Shown piece after piece: positions 7,871 to 15,520 of a DNA stretch of 43,426 nt; position 1 is the stretch's first letter; the number at the start of each line of letters is the position of its first letter. The notes below the pieces were generated by a model. The model was given only the letters and a program-made list of their open reading frames with translations. It was not told where the DNA came from and did no database searches. Made by a program: the position numbers and the translations under genes. Origin of the DNA: Bradyrhizobium sacchari (GTDB lineage Bacteria; Pseudomonadota; Alphaproteobacteria; Rhizobiales; Xanthobacteraceae); assembly GCF_002068095.1 (NCBI RefSeq), contig NZ_LWIG01000001.1:317891-361316 (forward strand), in the 5' to 3' direction.

Positions 7871-9193
7871 TTAGACATAGCGGTTGACCAGGGATTCCAG
7901 ATATTCCTGCCGGCCCGAGCGCGGCTGCGGATCGAAGCCGGGACTCATCGCGCGGTCCGCGAGATCAGCGAGCGAGCGCTGGCCGCCGAGAATGGCGCGG
8001 CCCTCGGGCCCGGCCCAGCCCTCGTAGCGCGCGGCGATCGGCGTCGTGAGCGCGCCGGCATCGAGCATGTCGGCGGCGGCGAGGAAGGCGCGCGCGCAGG
8101 CATCCATCGAGCCGACATGGGCGTGGATCAGATCATCGGGGTCGATCGACTGGCGGCGAATCTTGGCGTCGAAATTGAGCCCGCCCGAGGTGAAGCCGCC
8201 GCGGTTGAGGATCTCGTGGAACACCAGCGCGAGCTCGCCGACATTCATCGCGAACTGGTCGGTGTCCCAGCCGAGCAGGTCATCGCCGCGGTTGATGTCG
8301 AGCGAGCCGAACACGCCGAGCGCCTCCGCCAGGGCGACCTCGTGATGGAAGGAGTGGCCGGCGAGGATGGCGTGGTTCTGCTCGATGTTGAGCTTGACGT
8401 CCTTGAGCAGGTCGTAGCGTTCGAGGAAGCCGTAGCAGGTGGCGACGTCGAAGTCGTATTGATGCTTGGTCGGCTCCTTGGGCTTGGGCTCGATCAGGAT
8501 CGGGCCCTTGAAACCTATTCTGTGCTTGTGCTCGACCACGAGCGAGACGAAGCGGCCGAGCTGGTCGAGCTCGCGCTTGAGGTCGGTGTTGAGCAGCGTC
8601 TCATAGCCCTCGCGGCCGCCCCACAGCACATAGTTCTGGCCGCCGAGCCGGTGCGTCACCTCCAGCGCGGCCCGGACTTGGCCGGCGGCATAGGTGAAGA
8701 TGTCGGGGTCCGGGTTGGTCGCCGCGCCCGCCATGTAGCGGCGATGCGTGAACAGATTTGCGGTACCCCAGAGCAGGCGGACCTTGCTCGATGCCATCTT
8801 CCGTTCGAACAGATCGGCAATCGCGTTGAGATTGGCGACGGACTCCCTGAGCGAATCTCCTTCCGGCGCCGCGTCGACGTCGTGGAAGGTGAAGAAGGGC
8901 ACGTCCAGCAGGCGAAACAGCTCGAAGGCGACATCGGCCTTGGCGCGCGCCATCGCCATCGCATCGGTGCCGTGATGCCAGGGCCGCAGAAAGGTCTCGC
9001 CGCCGAAGGGATCGCCGCCCGGCCAGCACAGCGAATGCCAGTAGCACACCGCAAAGCGCAAATGATCCTCGAGCCGGCGGCCGTGGACCATGCGGTCCTT
9101 GTCGTACCAGCGGAAAGCATGCGTGTTCGCCGCATCCTTGCCGGCAAAGGCGACCGGCGTCGTTGCATCGAAGAATTTGGCTGGCGCGTTCAC
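7871..9193 (-). CDS. xylA: Xylose isomerase
   Basis: A 440-residue class II xylose isomerase, which converts D-xylose to D-xylulose in the cytosol. All metal and catalytic residues known from E. coli XylA are present with an offset of 3: His104 and Asp107 in TFHDVD, Glu235 and Lys237 in LIEPKPKEP, Glu271 and His274 in NIEQNHA, Asp299, Asp310 and Asp312 in the [15 protein letters not shown] stretch, and Asp342. The start is GTG (9193), placed directly after the xylB stop (TAAGTG), with aaggag near the end of xylB as ribosome-binding site. The gene is followed by the sugar ABC transporter genes. It may also act on glucose or other aldoses, as the family does. Confidence 0.96.
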   Translation of the reverse strand: MNAPAKFFDATTPVAFAGKDAANTHAFRWYDKDRMVHGRRLEDHLRFAVCYWHSLCWPGGDPFGGETFLRPWHHGTDAMAMARAKADVAFELFRLLDVPFFTFHDVDAAPEGDSLRESVANLNAIADLFERKMASSKVRLLWGTANLFTHRRYMAGAATNPDPDIFTYAAGQVRAALEVTHRLGGQNYVLWGGREGYETLLNTDLKRELDQLGRFVSLVVEHKHRIGFKGPILIEPKPKEPTKHQYDFDVATCYGFLERYDLLKDVKLNIEQNHAILAGHSFHHEVALAEALGVFGSLDINRGDDLLGWDTDQFAMNVGELALVFHEILNRGGFTSGGLNFDAKIRRQSIDPDDLIHAHVGSMDACARAFLAAADMLDAGALTTPIAARYEGWAGPEGRAILGGQRSLADLADRAMSPGFDPQPRSGRQEYLESLVNRYV

Positions 9194-10648
9194 TTAAACA
9201 GTCTCCTTCAATGCGGGATAAAGCGCGCGCCAGCGACGATAGGCCTCGTCATAGGCTGCGGTTACGGATGGGCGCGGCGCAAAGCTCGCGAGCCGGCGCG
9301 GGCGGGTACAGACCTCAGCGGGATCTTCGCCGGTGGCGGCGATGCGGCCGAGCCGCGCGGCGCCGAGGGCGGCCCCGACCTCACCTTCCTCGACGCGGTG
9401 GACGGCAATGCCGAGCACGTCGGCGCAGATCTGCGCCCACAGCGGCGAGCGCGAGCCGCCGCCGACGAGATCGACTTCACCGATCGGTCCGCTCGCCGCG
9501 CTCAGCGCCGCCAGATTGTCGCGCGCGGCGAAGGCGACGCCCTCGAGTACGGCCTGGACCATCTGGGAACGCCCGGTCGCACCGCGCAGACCGACGAAGG
9601 CGCCGCTGGCGGCGGCATCGTTGTGCGGCGTGCGCTCGCCATCGAGATAGGGCAGGAATTTGACGGGGCTCGGCCCATCGACGCGCTCGCCGAGCGGCGC
9701 GAGCAGCGCGGCCGCAGGCGTCTCCATCACACCGGACAGCCAGGCCAGTGAAGCCGCGGCCGACAGCATCACACCCATCTGGTGCCAGAGTCCGGGCAGC
9801 GCGTGGCAGAAGGCATGCACGGCCGACGCCGGCGCCGGCGCAAACCGGTCGGTGACGCGGAACAGCACGCCGGAGGTGCCGAGCGACAGGAAGGCATCGC
9901 CCGGCGCGATGGCACCGAGCCCCATCGCACTCGCCGCGTTGTCGCCGGCGCCGCCGGCCACGACGACATCTTTCGTCATGCCCCAGCGTTGCGCGTATTC
10001 CGGCGCGAGCGTTGCGCTCACCGCGCTGCCCTCGACGAGGCGCGGCATGTGATGCAGATCGAGGCCGGTGGCATGCAGCAGCAGGGCCGACCAGCGCCGC
10101 TCGCCGACATCGAGCCACAGCGTGCCGGCCGCATCCGACATGTCCTCGAGCATCTCGCCGGTCAGGCGGTAGCGGACATAGGCCTTCGGCAGCAGCACCT
10201 TGGCGACCCGCTTGAATATCTCCGGCTCGTGCCGCGCGACCCAGAGCAGCTTCGGCGCGGTGAAGCCGGGCATCGCCAGATTGCCGGCGATGGCGTGCAG
10301 CGACGGACAGCGCCGCTCCAGCATCGCGCACTCGGCCTGCGAGCGGCCGTCGTTCCAGAGGATCGCGGGACGCAGCGGGCGTCCGTCTTCGCCGAGCAGC
10401 GTCGCGCCATGCATCTGGCCCGACAGGCCGATGCCGGCGACCCGCGCCACCTCGCGCGGATGATGGCTGGCGAGATCGTCGACTGCGCCGATCGCGCCCT
10501 CGACCCAGGTGTCAGGATCCTGCTCGGACCATAGCGGCGCCGGATGCGACAGCGCGAGCTCGCGCGCCGCCGTCGCGACCACCGCGCCGGCATCGTTCAC
10601 GAGCACCGCCTTCACACCGGATGTGCCGATGTCCAGTCCGAGATACAC
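9194..10648 (-). CDS. xylB: Xylulokinase
   Basis: A 484-residue FGGY-family sugar kinase that phosphorylates D-xylulose to xylulose 5-phosphate for the pentose phosphate pathway. Visible are the N-terminal phosphate loop YLGLDIGTSGVKAV, LSGQMHGATLL, AILWNDGRS, the catalytic segment VAGGAGDNAASA and the C-terminal ATP-site segment LVGGGSRSPLW. The start codon is GTG at 10648 behind agggagg. It is the first metabolic gene after the LacI regulator (82-bp gap, also the likely place for a second promoter) and abuts xylA without a spacer. Length and motifs match XylB well. Confidence 0.95.
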   Translation of the reverse strand: MYLGLDIGTSGVKAVLVNDAGAVVATAARELALSHPAPLWSEQDPDTWVEGAIGAVDDLASHHPREVARVAGIGLSGQMHGATLLGEDGRPLRPAILWNDGRSQAECAMLERRCPSLHAIAGNLAMPGFTAPKLLWVARHEPEIFKRVAKVLLPKAYVRYRLTGEMLEDMSDAAGTLWLDVGERRWSALLLHATGLDLHHMPRLVEGSAVSATLAPEYAQRWGMTKDVVVAGGAGDNAASAMGLGAIAPGDAFLSLGTSGVLFRVTDRFAPAPASAVHAFCHALPGLWHQMGVMLSAAASLAWLSGVMETPAAALLAPLGERVDGPSPVKFLPYLDGERTPHNDAAASGAFVGLRGATGRSQMVQAVLEGVAFAARDNLAALSAASGPIGEVDLVGGGSRSPLWAQICADVLGIAVHRVEEGEVGAALGAARLGRIAATGEDPAEVCTRPRRLASFAPRPSVTAAYDEAYRRWRALYPALKETV

Positions 10649-10730
10649 GCCATCCTCCCTTTTGCCTGTTGCGGTGCGCGAGCTTCATGTCGCCTTCGCC
10701 GCAAGGGCCGATTTTCAAATCCACCTGCCG

Positions 10731-11771
10731 CTAGGGCAGATTGTCCCGCATCACGATGTCGATCCTGATCTTCTCCTGTTCGCGCAGGATCGGCTCGCCG
10801 CGGGCGAGCGCGAGCAGCACGCGCACGGCGGCCCGCGCCTCATGTCCCGGATTCTGCGAGATCGCGGCATCCATCACGCCCTGGAGCAGCAACCGGCGCG
10901 TCAGTGCGGTGACGTCGTGTCCGACAAACACGACCTTGTCGCGGCCGGCCTCGCTCAACGCTTTGGCGACGCCCTGCGTGCCGGCGCCGACGTTATAGAG
11001 GCCGACAATGTCGGCATGCTTCCCCAACAGCCGCGCCAGCAGCTGCTCCGAGCGCGCGTCCTCGTCGCGCCCTTCCAGCACCGGCAGCACGCTGAGGTCG
11101 GGGAATTCGCTAGCCATCACTTGATTGAAGCCGAAAATACGCTCGGCATGGTCGCGCAGGCCCTGCGATCCCGCGACGACGGCAACCTTGCCGGAGCGTC
11201 CGCCGACCAGCCGTCCGACCAGCGCGCCCGCAGTGCGGCCCGCCGCGATGTTGTCGATGCCGACATAGTGGTGGCGGCGCGCCGACGGCACATCCGAGAC
11301 CAGCGTCACGACCTTGGCGCCGGCGTCGACGAGGTCGTTGATGGCGGCGCGGACGGCGGGATGATCCAGCGCCACCACGGCGACGCCGTCGTAATCCCCC
11401 GACAGCGCCTCCAGCGAGGCGGCCAGCACGGAGGCGTCGAACACGTCGGTGGCGATCATCTCGACCTTGAGGCGACGCGCCGAGAGCCAGCCCGACATCT
11501 CGCCGAGATAGGCCTCGATCTGCTGCATGAACGGGTTCGGCCCTGACGGCATCACGAAGGCAAAGCGGCGGGCCCGGCTGCGCGCGAGCTCCGCGGCCGC
11601 CACATGCGGCTGGAAGGAATTGCGCTCGATCGCTTCCCTGACACGCCTGACCATATCCGGCCGCACGCCCGGCCGGTTGTGCAGGACGCGATCCACTGTC
11701 GCCAGGCTGACGCCCGCCTCGCGGGCGATGTCCTTCAGCGTCAGGGCGACGGTGGTGAGCGTCTCGGCCAT
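10731..11771 (-). CDS. LacI-family transcriptional regulator of the sugar locus
   Basis: A 346-residue regulator with an N-terminal LacI helix-turn-helix (TLKDIAREAGVSLATVDRVLHNRPGV, about residues 11-36), the hinge region, and a periplasmic-binding-protein-like effector domain (FAFVMPSGPNPFM, VAVVALDHP, VGIDNIAAGRTAG, VVFVGHDVT). It sits at the head of the xylB-xylA-ABC-AKR-lactonase series on the same strand, so by position it should be the local regulator, sensing the imported sugar or a product. No operator is proven; a 14-bp imperfect palindrome lies 26 bp upstream of its start. Confidence 0.88.
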   Translation of the reverse strand: MAETLTTVALTLKDIAREAGVSLATVDRVLHNRPGVRPDMVRRVREAIERNSFQPHVAAAELARSRARRFAFVMPSGPNPFMQQIEAYLGEMSGWLSARRLKVEMIATDVFDASVLAASLEALSGDYDGVAVVALDHPAVRAAINDLVDAGAKVVTLVSDVPSARRHHYVGIDNIAAGRTAGALVGRLVGGRSGKVAVVAGSQGLRDHAERIFGFNQVMASEFPDLSVLPVLEGRDEDARSEQLLARLLGKHADIVGLYNVGAGTQGVAKALSEAGRDKVVFVGHDVTALTRRLLLQGVMDAAISQNPGHEARAAVRVLLALARGEPILREQEKIRIDIVMRDNLP

Positions 11772-11796
11772 GGCTGAAGGCTAGCAGAGGTGTTTT

Positions 11797-11810
11797 GAGG
11801 TGCGCAACTC
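11797..11810. promoter_or_regulatory. Candidate LacI-type operator
   Basis: gaggtgcgcaactc is a near-palindrome (12 of 14 positions symmetric, central CG as in LacI-family sites) in front of the LacI-family gene. It is flanked by an 8-bp direct repeat, ttttgagg, at 11793-11800 and 11812-11819. The assignment rests on position and symmetry only. Confidence 0.35.
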
Positions 11811-11860
11811 ATTTTGAGGGATAGGGCAGTCTTTTCGGCCCCGGTAGCGCCGGCCCGGAA

Positions 11861-12835
11861 CTAGCCTCTCAAATCGAGCTTCAGGAACAGGCTGTTGGGA
11901 TCCTCGGCATAACCCTCGAACGGGCCGCAGGGCACGAAGCCGTGCGCCTGGTAGAGCGCATGCGCGGGCTTGAAATAATCCCACGAGCCGGTCTCGAGGC
12001 TGAGCCGCTGCAGGCCGCGCGCACGGGCTTGCGCGATGATGTGGCGGAGCATCTGGCCGCCATAACCGCGCCGCCGCGCGGTCTGCAGCGTATGCATCGA
12101 CTTGACCTCGCCGTGGCGAGGCGAAAGCGTCTTCAGCGCGCCGGTGGCGACCAGCGTCTCGCCGTCCCAGCCGGTCCAGAACGCGATGTCGCGCGCACGA
12201 AGGCCGGCGAGATCGAGCGCATGGGCGCTGCCCGGCGCGGTCTGCGCCCGCGCCGCCGTGACGTGATGGTCGAGCAGCGCGATGACGCGGGGATCGAAGG
12301 TGTCGCCGGGGCGGATCTGCATCTTCGGCCTCACATCGCTGGAAAGCCGCATCTGCATGAGGACCATATCGAGCCAGCGGCCGAACTTGCAGCCAACTTC
12401 GGGCATACGGCCGACCTCGGCAAAGCCGAACGAGGCGTGCAGCGCGATCGAGGCGGAATTCGAGGCCTCGATCGCGGCGACCATCGTGTGCTTGTTCAGT
12501 GCCGTGGCGCGCTCGATCAGCGCAGCCATCAGGCCGCGGCCAATGCCCGCGCGATGATGCCGCTCGTCGACATAGACGGAATTCTCAACCGTGTGGCGAT
12601 AGCCGGGCCAGGGACGGAAATCGCCGAAGGAGGCGAAGCCGACCACATCCCTACCCTTCATGGCGACCAGAACGGGATAGCCGGCGTCCCGTCGCGCGCG
12701 GATCCACGCGCGCCGCGAATCGAGATCAACCGGGCCGTCGGTCCAGACCGCCGTGGTGTTGACCGCGGCGTAATTGTAGATGGCCAAAATATCCTCGGCA
12801 TCCTCTAGCGTGGCGTCGCGCACGATCAGCGGCAT
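11861..12835 (-). CDS. Tandem GNAT protein: phosphinothricin-type N-acetyltransferase fused to a second acetyltransferase
   Basis: A 324-residue protein made of two GNAT domains. Residues 1-165 look like a phosphinothricin / methionine sulfoximine acetyltransferase: IVRDATLEDAEDILAIYN, AVWTDGPVD, VENSVYVDERHHRAGIGRGL (acetyl-CoA loop) and a GFAEVGRMPEVG end. Residues 173-324 form a second GNAT with its own acetyl-CoA loop (TARRRGYGGQML) and a C-terminal LYQAHGFVPCGPF. Normally these are separate proteins of about 160 residues. Its ATG overlaps the stop of the XRE-cupin regulator (TGATG), so the pair is one translation unit. It probably acetylates small amines in the cytosol; substrates are unknown. 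An in-frame GTG one codon earlier is less likely. Confidence 0.85.
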   Translation of the reverse strand: MPLIVRDATLEDAEDILAIYNYAAVNTTAVWTDGPVDLDSRRAWIRARRDAGYPVLVAMKGRDVVGFASFGDFRPWPGYRHTVENSVYVDERHHRAGIGRGLMAALIERATALNKHTMVAAIEASNSASIALHASFGFAEVGRMPEVGCKFGRWLDMVLMQMRLSSDVRPKMQIRPGDTFDPRVIALLDHHVTAARAQTAPGSAHALDLAGLRARDIAFWTGWDGETLVATGALKTLSPRHGEVKSMHTLQTARRRGYGGQMLRHIIAQARARGLQRLSLETGSWDYFKPAHALYQAHGFVPCGPFEGYAEDPNSLFLKLDLRG

Positions 12836-13416
12836 CACATCTTCCCGTATGAGGTGCCGCGCCGCGTGATGATGACGTAGCGGGCATCCTGTTTTGTTTC
12901 GTTCTCGAATGTCACCGCACGCATCACGTCGAAGTCGAGACAGTCGCCATCGCGCAGGCGCACCGTCTTGGCGTCGATATGCACGCAGACCGCGCCGTCC
13001 AGCATCAGGAGCTGCTGGGTGAAGGCGTTGCGGCCCCAGGGGCTGTAGGAGACGCGCGCGCCGGCCGGCAGATCGACGACGATGATCTCGATGCCGCTGG
13101 CCGCATCAGGCGGCGAGGCATGACGCCGGCGATAGCCGCTGTCGGGATCGCGCCAATGCGGCTGGTCGGCAAGCCGCATCAGGCGCTCCGGCGGCTTCTC
13201 CGCAAGCGCGACGACGTCGCTGAGCGTGACGTCGAGCGCCGCGCAGAGCTTGTTGAGCAGCGCCGCCGTCGCACTGCTCTGCGCCCGCTCCACCCGCCCG
13301 ATCATGGCCCGGCTGACGCCGGAGCGCCCTGCGAGTTCGTTCAACGTCATGCCCGCCTGCGTCCTCAACGTCTTCAAGCGACGACCGATCGCGCGATCCA
13401 GTTTCTGCTGGTCCAT
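12835..13416 (-). CDS. XRE-family regulator with C-terminal cupin domain
   Basis: A 193-residue regulator using the ATG at 13416 (aaagag just upstream). The N-terminal half is an HTH_3 domain (LKTLRTQAGMTLNELAGRSGVSRAMIGRVERAQ), the C-terminal half a small cupin (VDLPAGARVSYSPWGRNAFTQQLLML and later RDGDCLDFD). Cupin-XRE regulators usually sense a small metabolite and control a neighbouring detoxification or transport gene. Here it is coupled to the tandem GNAT gene and divergent from the epoxide hydrolase. A 12-bp AT-rich palindrome in the shared upstream region is a good candidate site. A GTG at 13458 in frame would add 14 residues but lacks a ribosome-binding site. Confidence 0.85.
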   Translation of the reverse strand: MDQQKLDRAIGRRLKTLRTQAGMTLNELAGRSGVSRAMIGRVERAQSSATAALLNKLCAALDVTLSDVVALAEKPPERLMRLADQPHWRDPDSGYRRRHASPPDAASGIEIIVVDLPAGARVSYSPWGRNAFTQQLLMLDGAVCVHIDAKTVRLRDGDCLDFDVMRAVTFENETKQDARYVIITRRGTSYGKM

Positions 13417-13524
13417 CTCTTTGCAGGTCCTGTCCTTGATCCGAACATTGCCCGACACGAGGACCCATCCGACAGGGCGGGAGAAGCTTAAGGCTGGCGA
13501 GGCGCGCGTGCGGGGCGTGAGGAG

Positions 13525-13536
13525 CTAATATATTAG
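13525..13536. promoter_or_regulatory. AT-rich perfect palindrome between divergent genes
   Basis: ctaatatattag is a perfect 12-bp palindrome in otherwise GC-rich DNA, about 68 bp upstream of the epoxide hydrolase ATG and about 108 bp upstream of the XRE-cupin regulator. Its position suits an operator for the XRE regulator or the -10 region of a divergent promoter. Confidence 0.45.
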
Positions 13537-13603
13537 AATCTTGCGAGGCCCGCCGGGCCGATTAGGATGCGTCCGACGCCGATGACGACCTGGAGGCGAC
13601 GAG

Positions 13604-14596
13604 ATGGGCGAGCCGACGCAGCGGACGATCAAGGCCAATGGCATCAGCCTCAACGTCGCCGAGCAGGGCGAGGGGCCGATGGTGCTGCTCTGCCACGGCT
13701 TTCCGGAAGGCTGGTACTCCTGGCGCCACCAGCTCGAGGCGCTGGCGGCGGCCGGCTACCACGCCGTCGCGCCCGACATGCGCGGCTACGGCAAGAGCGA
13801 CAAGCCCGAGGCGATCGACCAGTACACGATCCTCCACATGGTCGGCGATCTCGTCGGCGTCCTCGACGCCTTCGAGGCAAAGGACGCCGTCATCGTCGGG
13901 CACGACTGGGGCGCGACGATTGCCTGGCACACGGCGCGCCTGCGGCCTGATCGTTTCCGCGCTGCCGCGATCCTCAGCGTGCCCTATCGACCGCGCAGCG
14001 AGGTGCGTCCGACCAGCGTCATGCCGCAGACGGCGGATGCGCAATTCTATCAGCTGTACTTCCAGGAGCCGGGGGTCGCCGAAGCGGAGTTCGAGCGGGA
14101 TCCGCGCGCAACGCTCGGCGCCATGCTCTATGGCGGCTCCGGCGAAGGAGCAGCGGCGATCCGCGCCAATGCCGAGCGTCAGGGGCGAACCGTCGGCGTC
14201 GGCATGGTCTCGCGCAAGGAGGGGATGTTGCCGAAGGTGCAGGTGCCGCGACCATCGTGGCTGAGCGCCGCCGATCTCGACTATTACGCCGGTGAATTTG
14301 CCCGCAGCGGGTTTCGCGGACCGCTCAACTACTACCGCAACATCGATCGCAACTGGGAGCTGATGGGGGCCTTCGAGGGCATCAAGGTGATCGTTCCCGC
14401 ACTCTACATCGCCGGCGACCACGACATGGTCATCGCCTTTCCCGGTGCCGCCGAGCACCTCGCCAACATGAAGCAATGGGTGCCGCAGCTGCGCGAGATC
14501 AGGATGCTGCCCGGCTGCGGACACTGGACGCAGCAGGAGCGGCCCGCGGAGGTGAATGCGGCGCTCGTGGAATTCTTGCGGAGCCTGCCGGGCTAA
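13604..14596 (+). CDS. Epoxide hydrolase, alpha/beta-hydrolase fold
   Basis: A 330-residue soluble epoxide hydrolase. HGFPEGWYSW carries the oxyanion motif HGxP (residues 31-34); GHDWGAT holds the nucleophile Asp101; tyrosines that could polarise the epoxide lie in FYQLYF (149-152) and in the NYYRN cap segment (243-244); the acid is Asp274 (IAGDHDMV) and the catalytic His is His307 in CGHWTQQE. The enzyme opens epoxides to vicinal diols in the cytosol. It is divergent from the XRE-cupin/GNAT pair and its stop lies only 4 nt from the convergent tRNA-Gly gene. The natural substrate is not evident. Confidence 0.9.
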   Translation: MGEPTQRTIKANGISLNVAEQGEGPMVLLCHGFPEGWYSWRHQLEALAAAGYHAVAPDMRGYGKSDKPEAIDQYTILHMVGDLVGVLDAFEAKDAVIVGHDWGATIAWHTARLRPDRFRAAAILSVPYRPRSEVRPTSVMPQTADAQFYQLYFQEPGVAEAEFERDPRATLGAMLYGGSGEGAAAIRANAERQGRTVGVGMVSRKEGMLPKVQVPRPSWLSAADLDYYAGEFARSGFRGPLNYYRNIDRNWELMGAFEGIKVIVPALYIAGDHDMVIAFPGAAEHLANMKQWVPQLREIRMLPGCGHWTQQERPAEVNAALVEFLRSLPG

Positions 14597-14600
14597 GTAT

Positions 14601-14674
14601 TGGAGCGGGCGAAGGGAATCGAACCCTCGTATGCAGCTTGGGAAGCTGCCGTTCTACCATTGAACTACGCCCGC
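14601..14674 (-). tRNA. tRNA-Gly (anticodon CCC), CCA encoded
   Basis: On the minus strand the 74-nt sequence folds as a complete cloverleaf: acceptor gcgggcg/cgcccgc with discriminator T and an encoded CCA (14601-14603), D arm gttc...gaac, anticodon stem gcagc/gctgc around the loop ttcccaa, and T arm gaggg/ccctt with ttcgatt. The middle of the loop reads CCC (complement of 14640-14642), which decodes GGG glycine codons. It converges on the epoxide hydrolase gene with a 4-nt gap. No integrase or duplicated tRNA end is seen nearby. Confidence 0.97.
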
Positions 14675-14697
14675 TTATGCGCTGCTCGCGCTCATCC

Positions 14698-14726
14698 TGA
14701 TTAGCCGAGACGGCGCGCCTCGCCAA
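14698..14726 (-). promoter_or_regulatory. Likely promoter of tRNA-Gly
   Basis: On the minus strand a -35-like ttggcg (14726-14721) and a -10-like taatca (14703-14698) are separated by 17 bp, which would start the transcript about 16 nt before the mature tRNA 5' end. Confidence 0.5.
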
Positions 14727-14847
14727 GCGGTTTGGCGCGGCCGGCCGGACGCTTCTTAACGTTTTGGCAAGATTTTGGGTGCGCCGGATTGTGGCGGTGT
14801 TATGATCGAATGTCGGGGGAGAAACGTGCACTGAGTGGGGCGTGTGC

Positions 14848-15426
14848 ATGGCGGGGCGTGGCTACACGATATTCGACACGGCGATCGGGCGCTGCGGCAT
14901 CATCTGGAGCAGCACCGGCGTCGTTGCCGTGCAATTGCCGGAGGCGCGGGAGATCGACACCCGCCGCCGGATCTTCCAGGTCCATCCCGAGGCGCGGGAG
15001 CAGCAGCCGCCGCTCAATACCGAGCTCGCGATCGAGGGCATCGTGGGCCTGCTGCAGGGTAGCGATCCCGATTTTTCCGACGTCAGCCTGGATGCCGGCG
15101 CCGTGCTCGCCTTCAACCGTCGGGTCTATGAATACACCTGCACGATCCCGCGCGGGGAGACGCGCACCTATCATGAGATCGCCCGGGCCCTGGGCGCTTC
15201 CGGCGCGGCGCACTCGGTGGCGCAGGCGATCGCAAAAAATCCCTACATGTTGATCGTGCCGTGCCACCGCGTGCTGGAGGCCGGCAATTACGCCGACCGG
15301 ATCTCGCCTTACGGCGGGGTGATCTCCAAGCGGCGGCTGCTGTCGCTGGAGGGCGCCCATCCGGTCGCCAGCAAGACGCTGTTCGAGGTCCTGCTGCCCG
15401 TTGCTCCGCCCCGCGCGCCCAGCTAA
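14848..15426 (+). CDS. Methylated-DNA-[protein]-cysteine S-methyltransferase
   Basis: A 192-residue single-turnover DNA repair protein that takes alkyl groups from O6-alkylguanine onto its own cysteine. The acceptor is Cys139 in IVPCHRVLE, preceded by the Asn of AKNP and a winged-helix-like RGETRTYHEIARALGA, and followed by KRRLLSLEG. The N-terminal half is a short, weakly conserved domain. In the recognition helix, the place usually held by the arginine finger (ARAVGGA-type motif) reads AHSVAQA here, with His122 instead of Arg. The ATG at 14848 is chosen; an in-frame GTG lies 6 nt earlier. An intrinsic terminator follows directly at the stop codon. It could be an Ogt-type enzyme or a divergent branch. 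Confidence 0.85.
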   Translation: MAGRGYTIFDTAIGRCGIIWSSTGVVAVQLPEAREIDTRRRIFQVHPEAREQQPPLNTELAIEGIVGLLQGSDPDFSDVSLDAGAVLAFNRRVYEYTCTIPRGETRTYHEIARALGASGAAHSVAQAIAKNPYMLIVPCHRVLEAGNYADRISPYGGVISKRRLLSLEGAHPVASKTLFEVLLPVAPPRAPS

Positions 15427-15461
15427 GGCGCGATCCTGATCGCACCTTAGCTTGGTTTTTT
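15423..15461 (+). terminator. Rho-independent terminator of the methyltransferase gene
   Basis: A 13-bp stem with one mismatch (ctaaggcgcgatc / gatcgcaccttag, 15423-15450) is followed by six T at 15456-15461. The stem begins over the TAA stop codon. Confidence 0.8.
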
Positions 15462-15508
15462 GGCATGATCTCATCGGACAACCGCTACACACTTGTCCGG
15501 ATCATGCC
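15462..15508. repeat. Short interspersed palindromic element
   Basis: ggcatgatctcatcggacaa at 15462 is mirrored by ttgtccggatcatgcc ending at 15508, giving a near-perfect hairpin with an 11-nt loop. From memory this looks like a repeat common between genes in Bradyrhizobium and its relatives. It directly follows the terminator T-run and precedes the AraC gene. Confidence 0.65.
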
Positions 15509-15520
15509 TAGATAGGTCGC

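Noticed and set aside
7637..9751. 704-codon open frame on the plus strand
   Set aside because: Opposite strand of the ABC ATPase, xylA and xylB, all of which have complete catalytic motifs. No ribosome-binding site or domain.
14601..14674. tRNA-Gly as an integration site of an island
   Set aside because: No integrase, no duplicated tRNA end and no change in base composition on either side.
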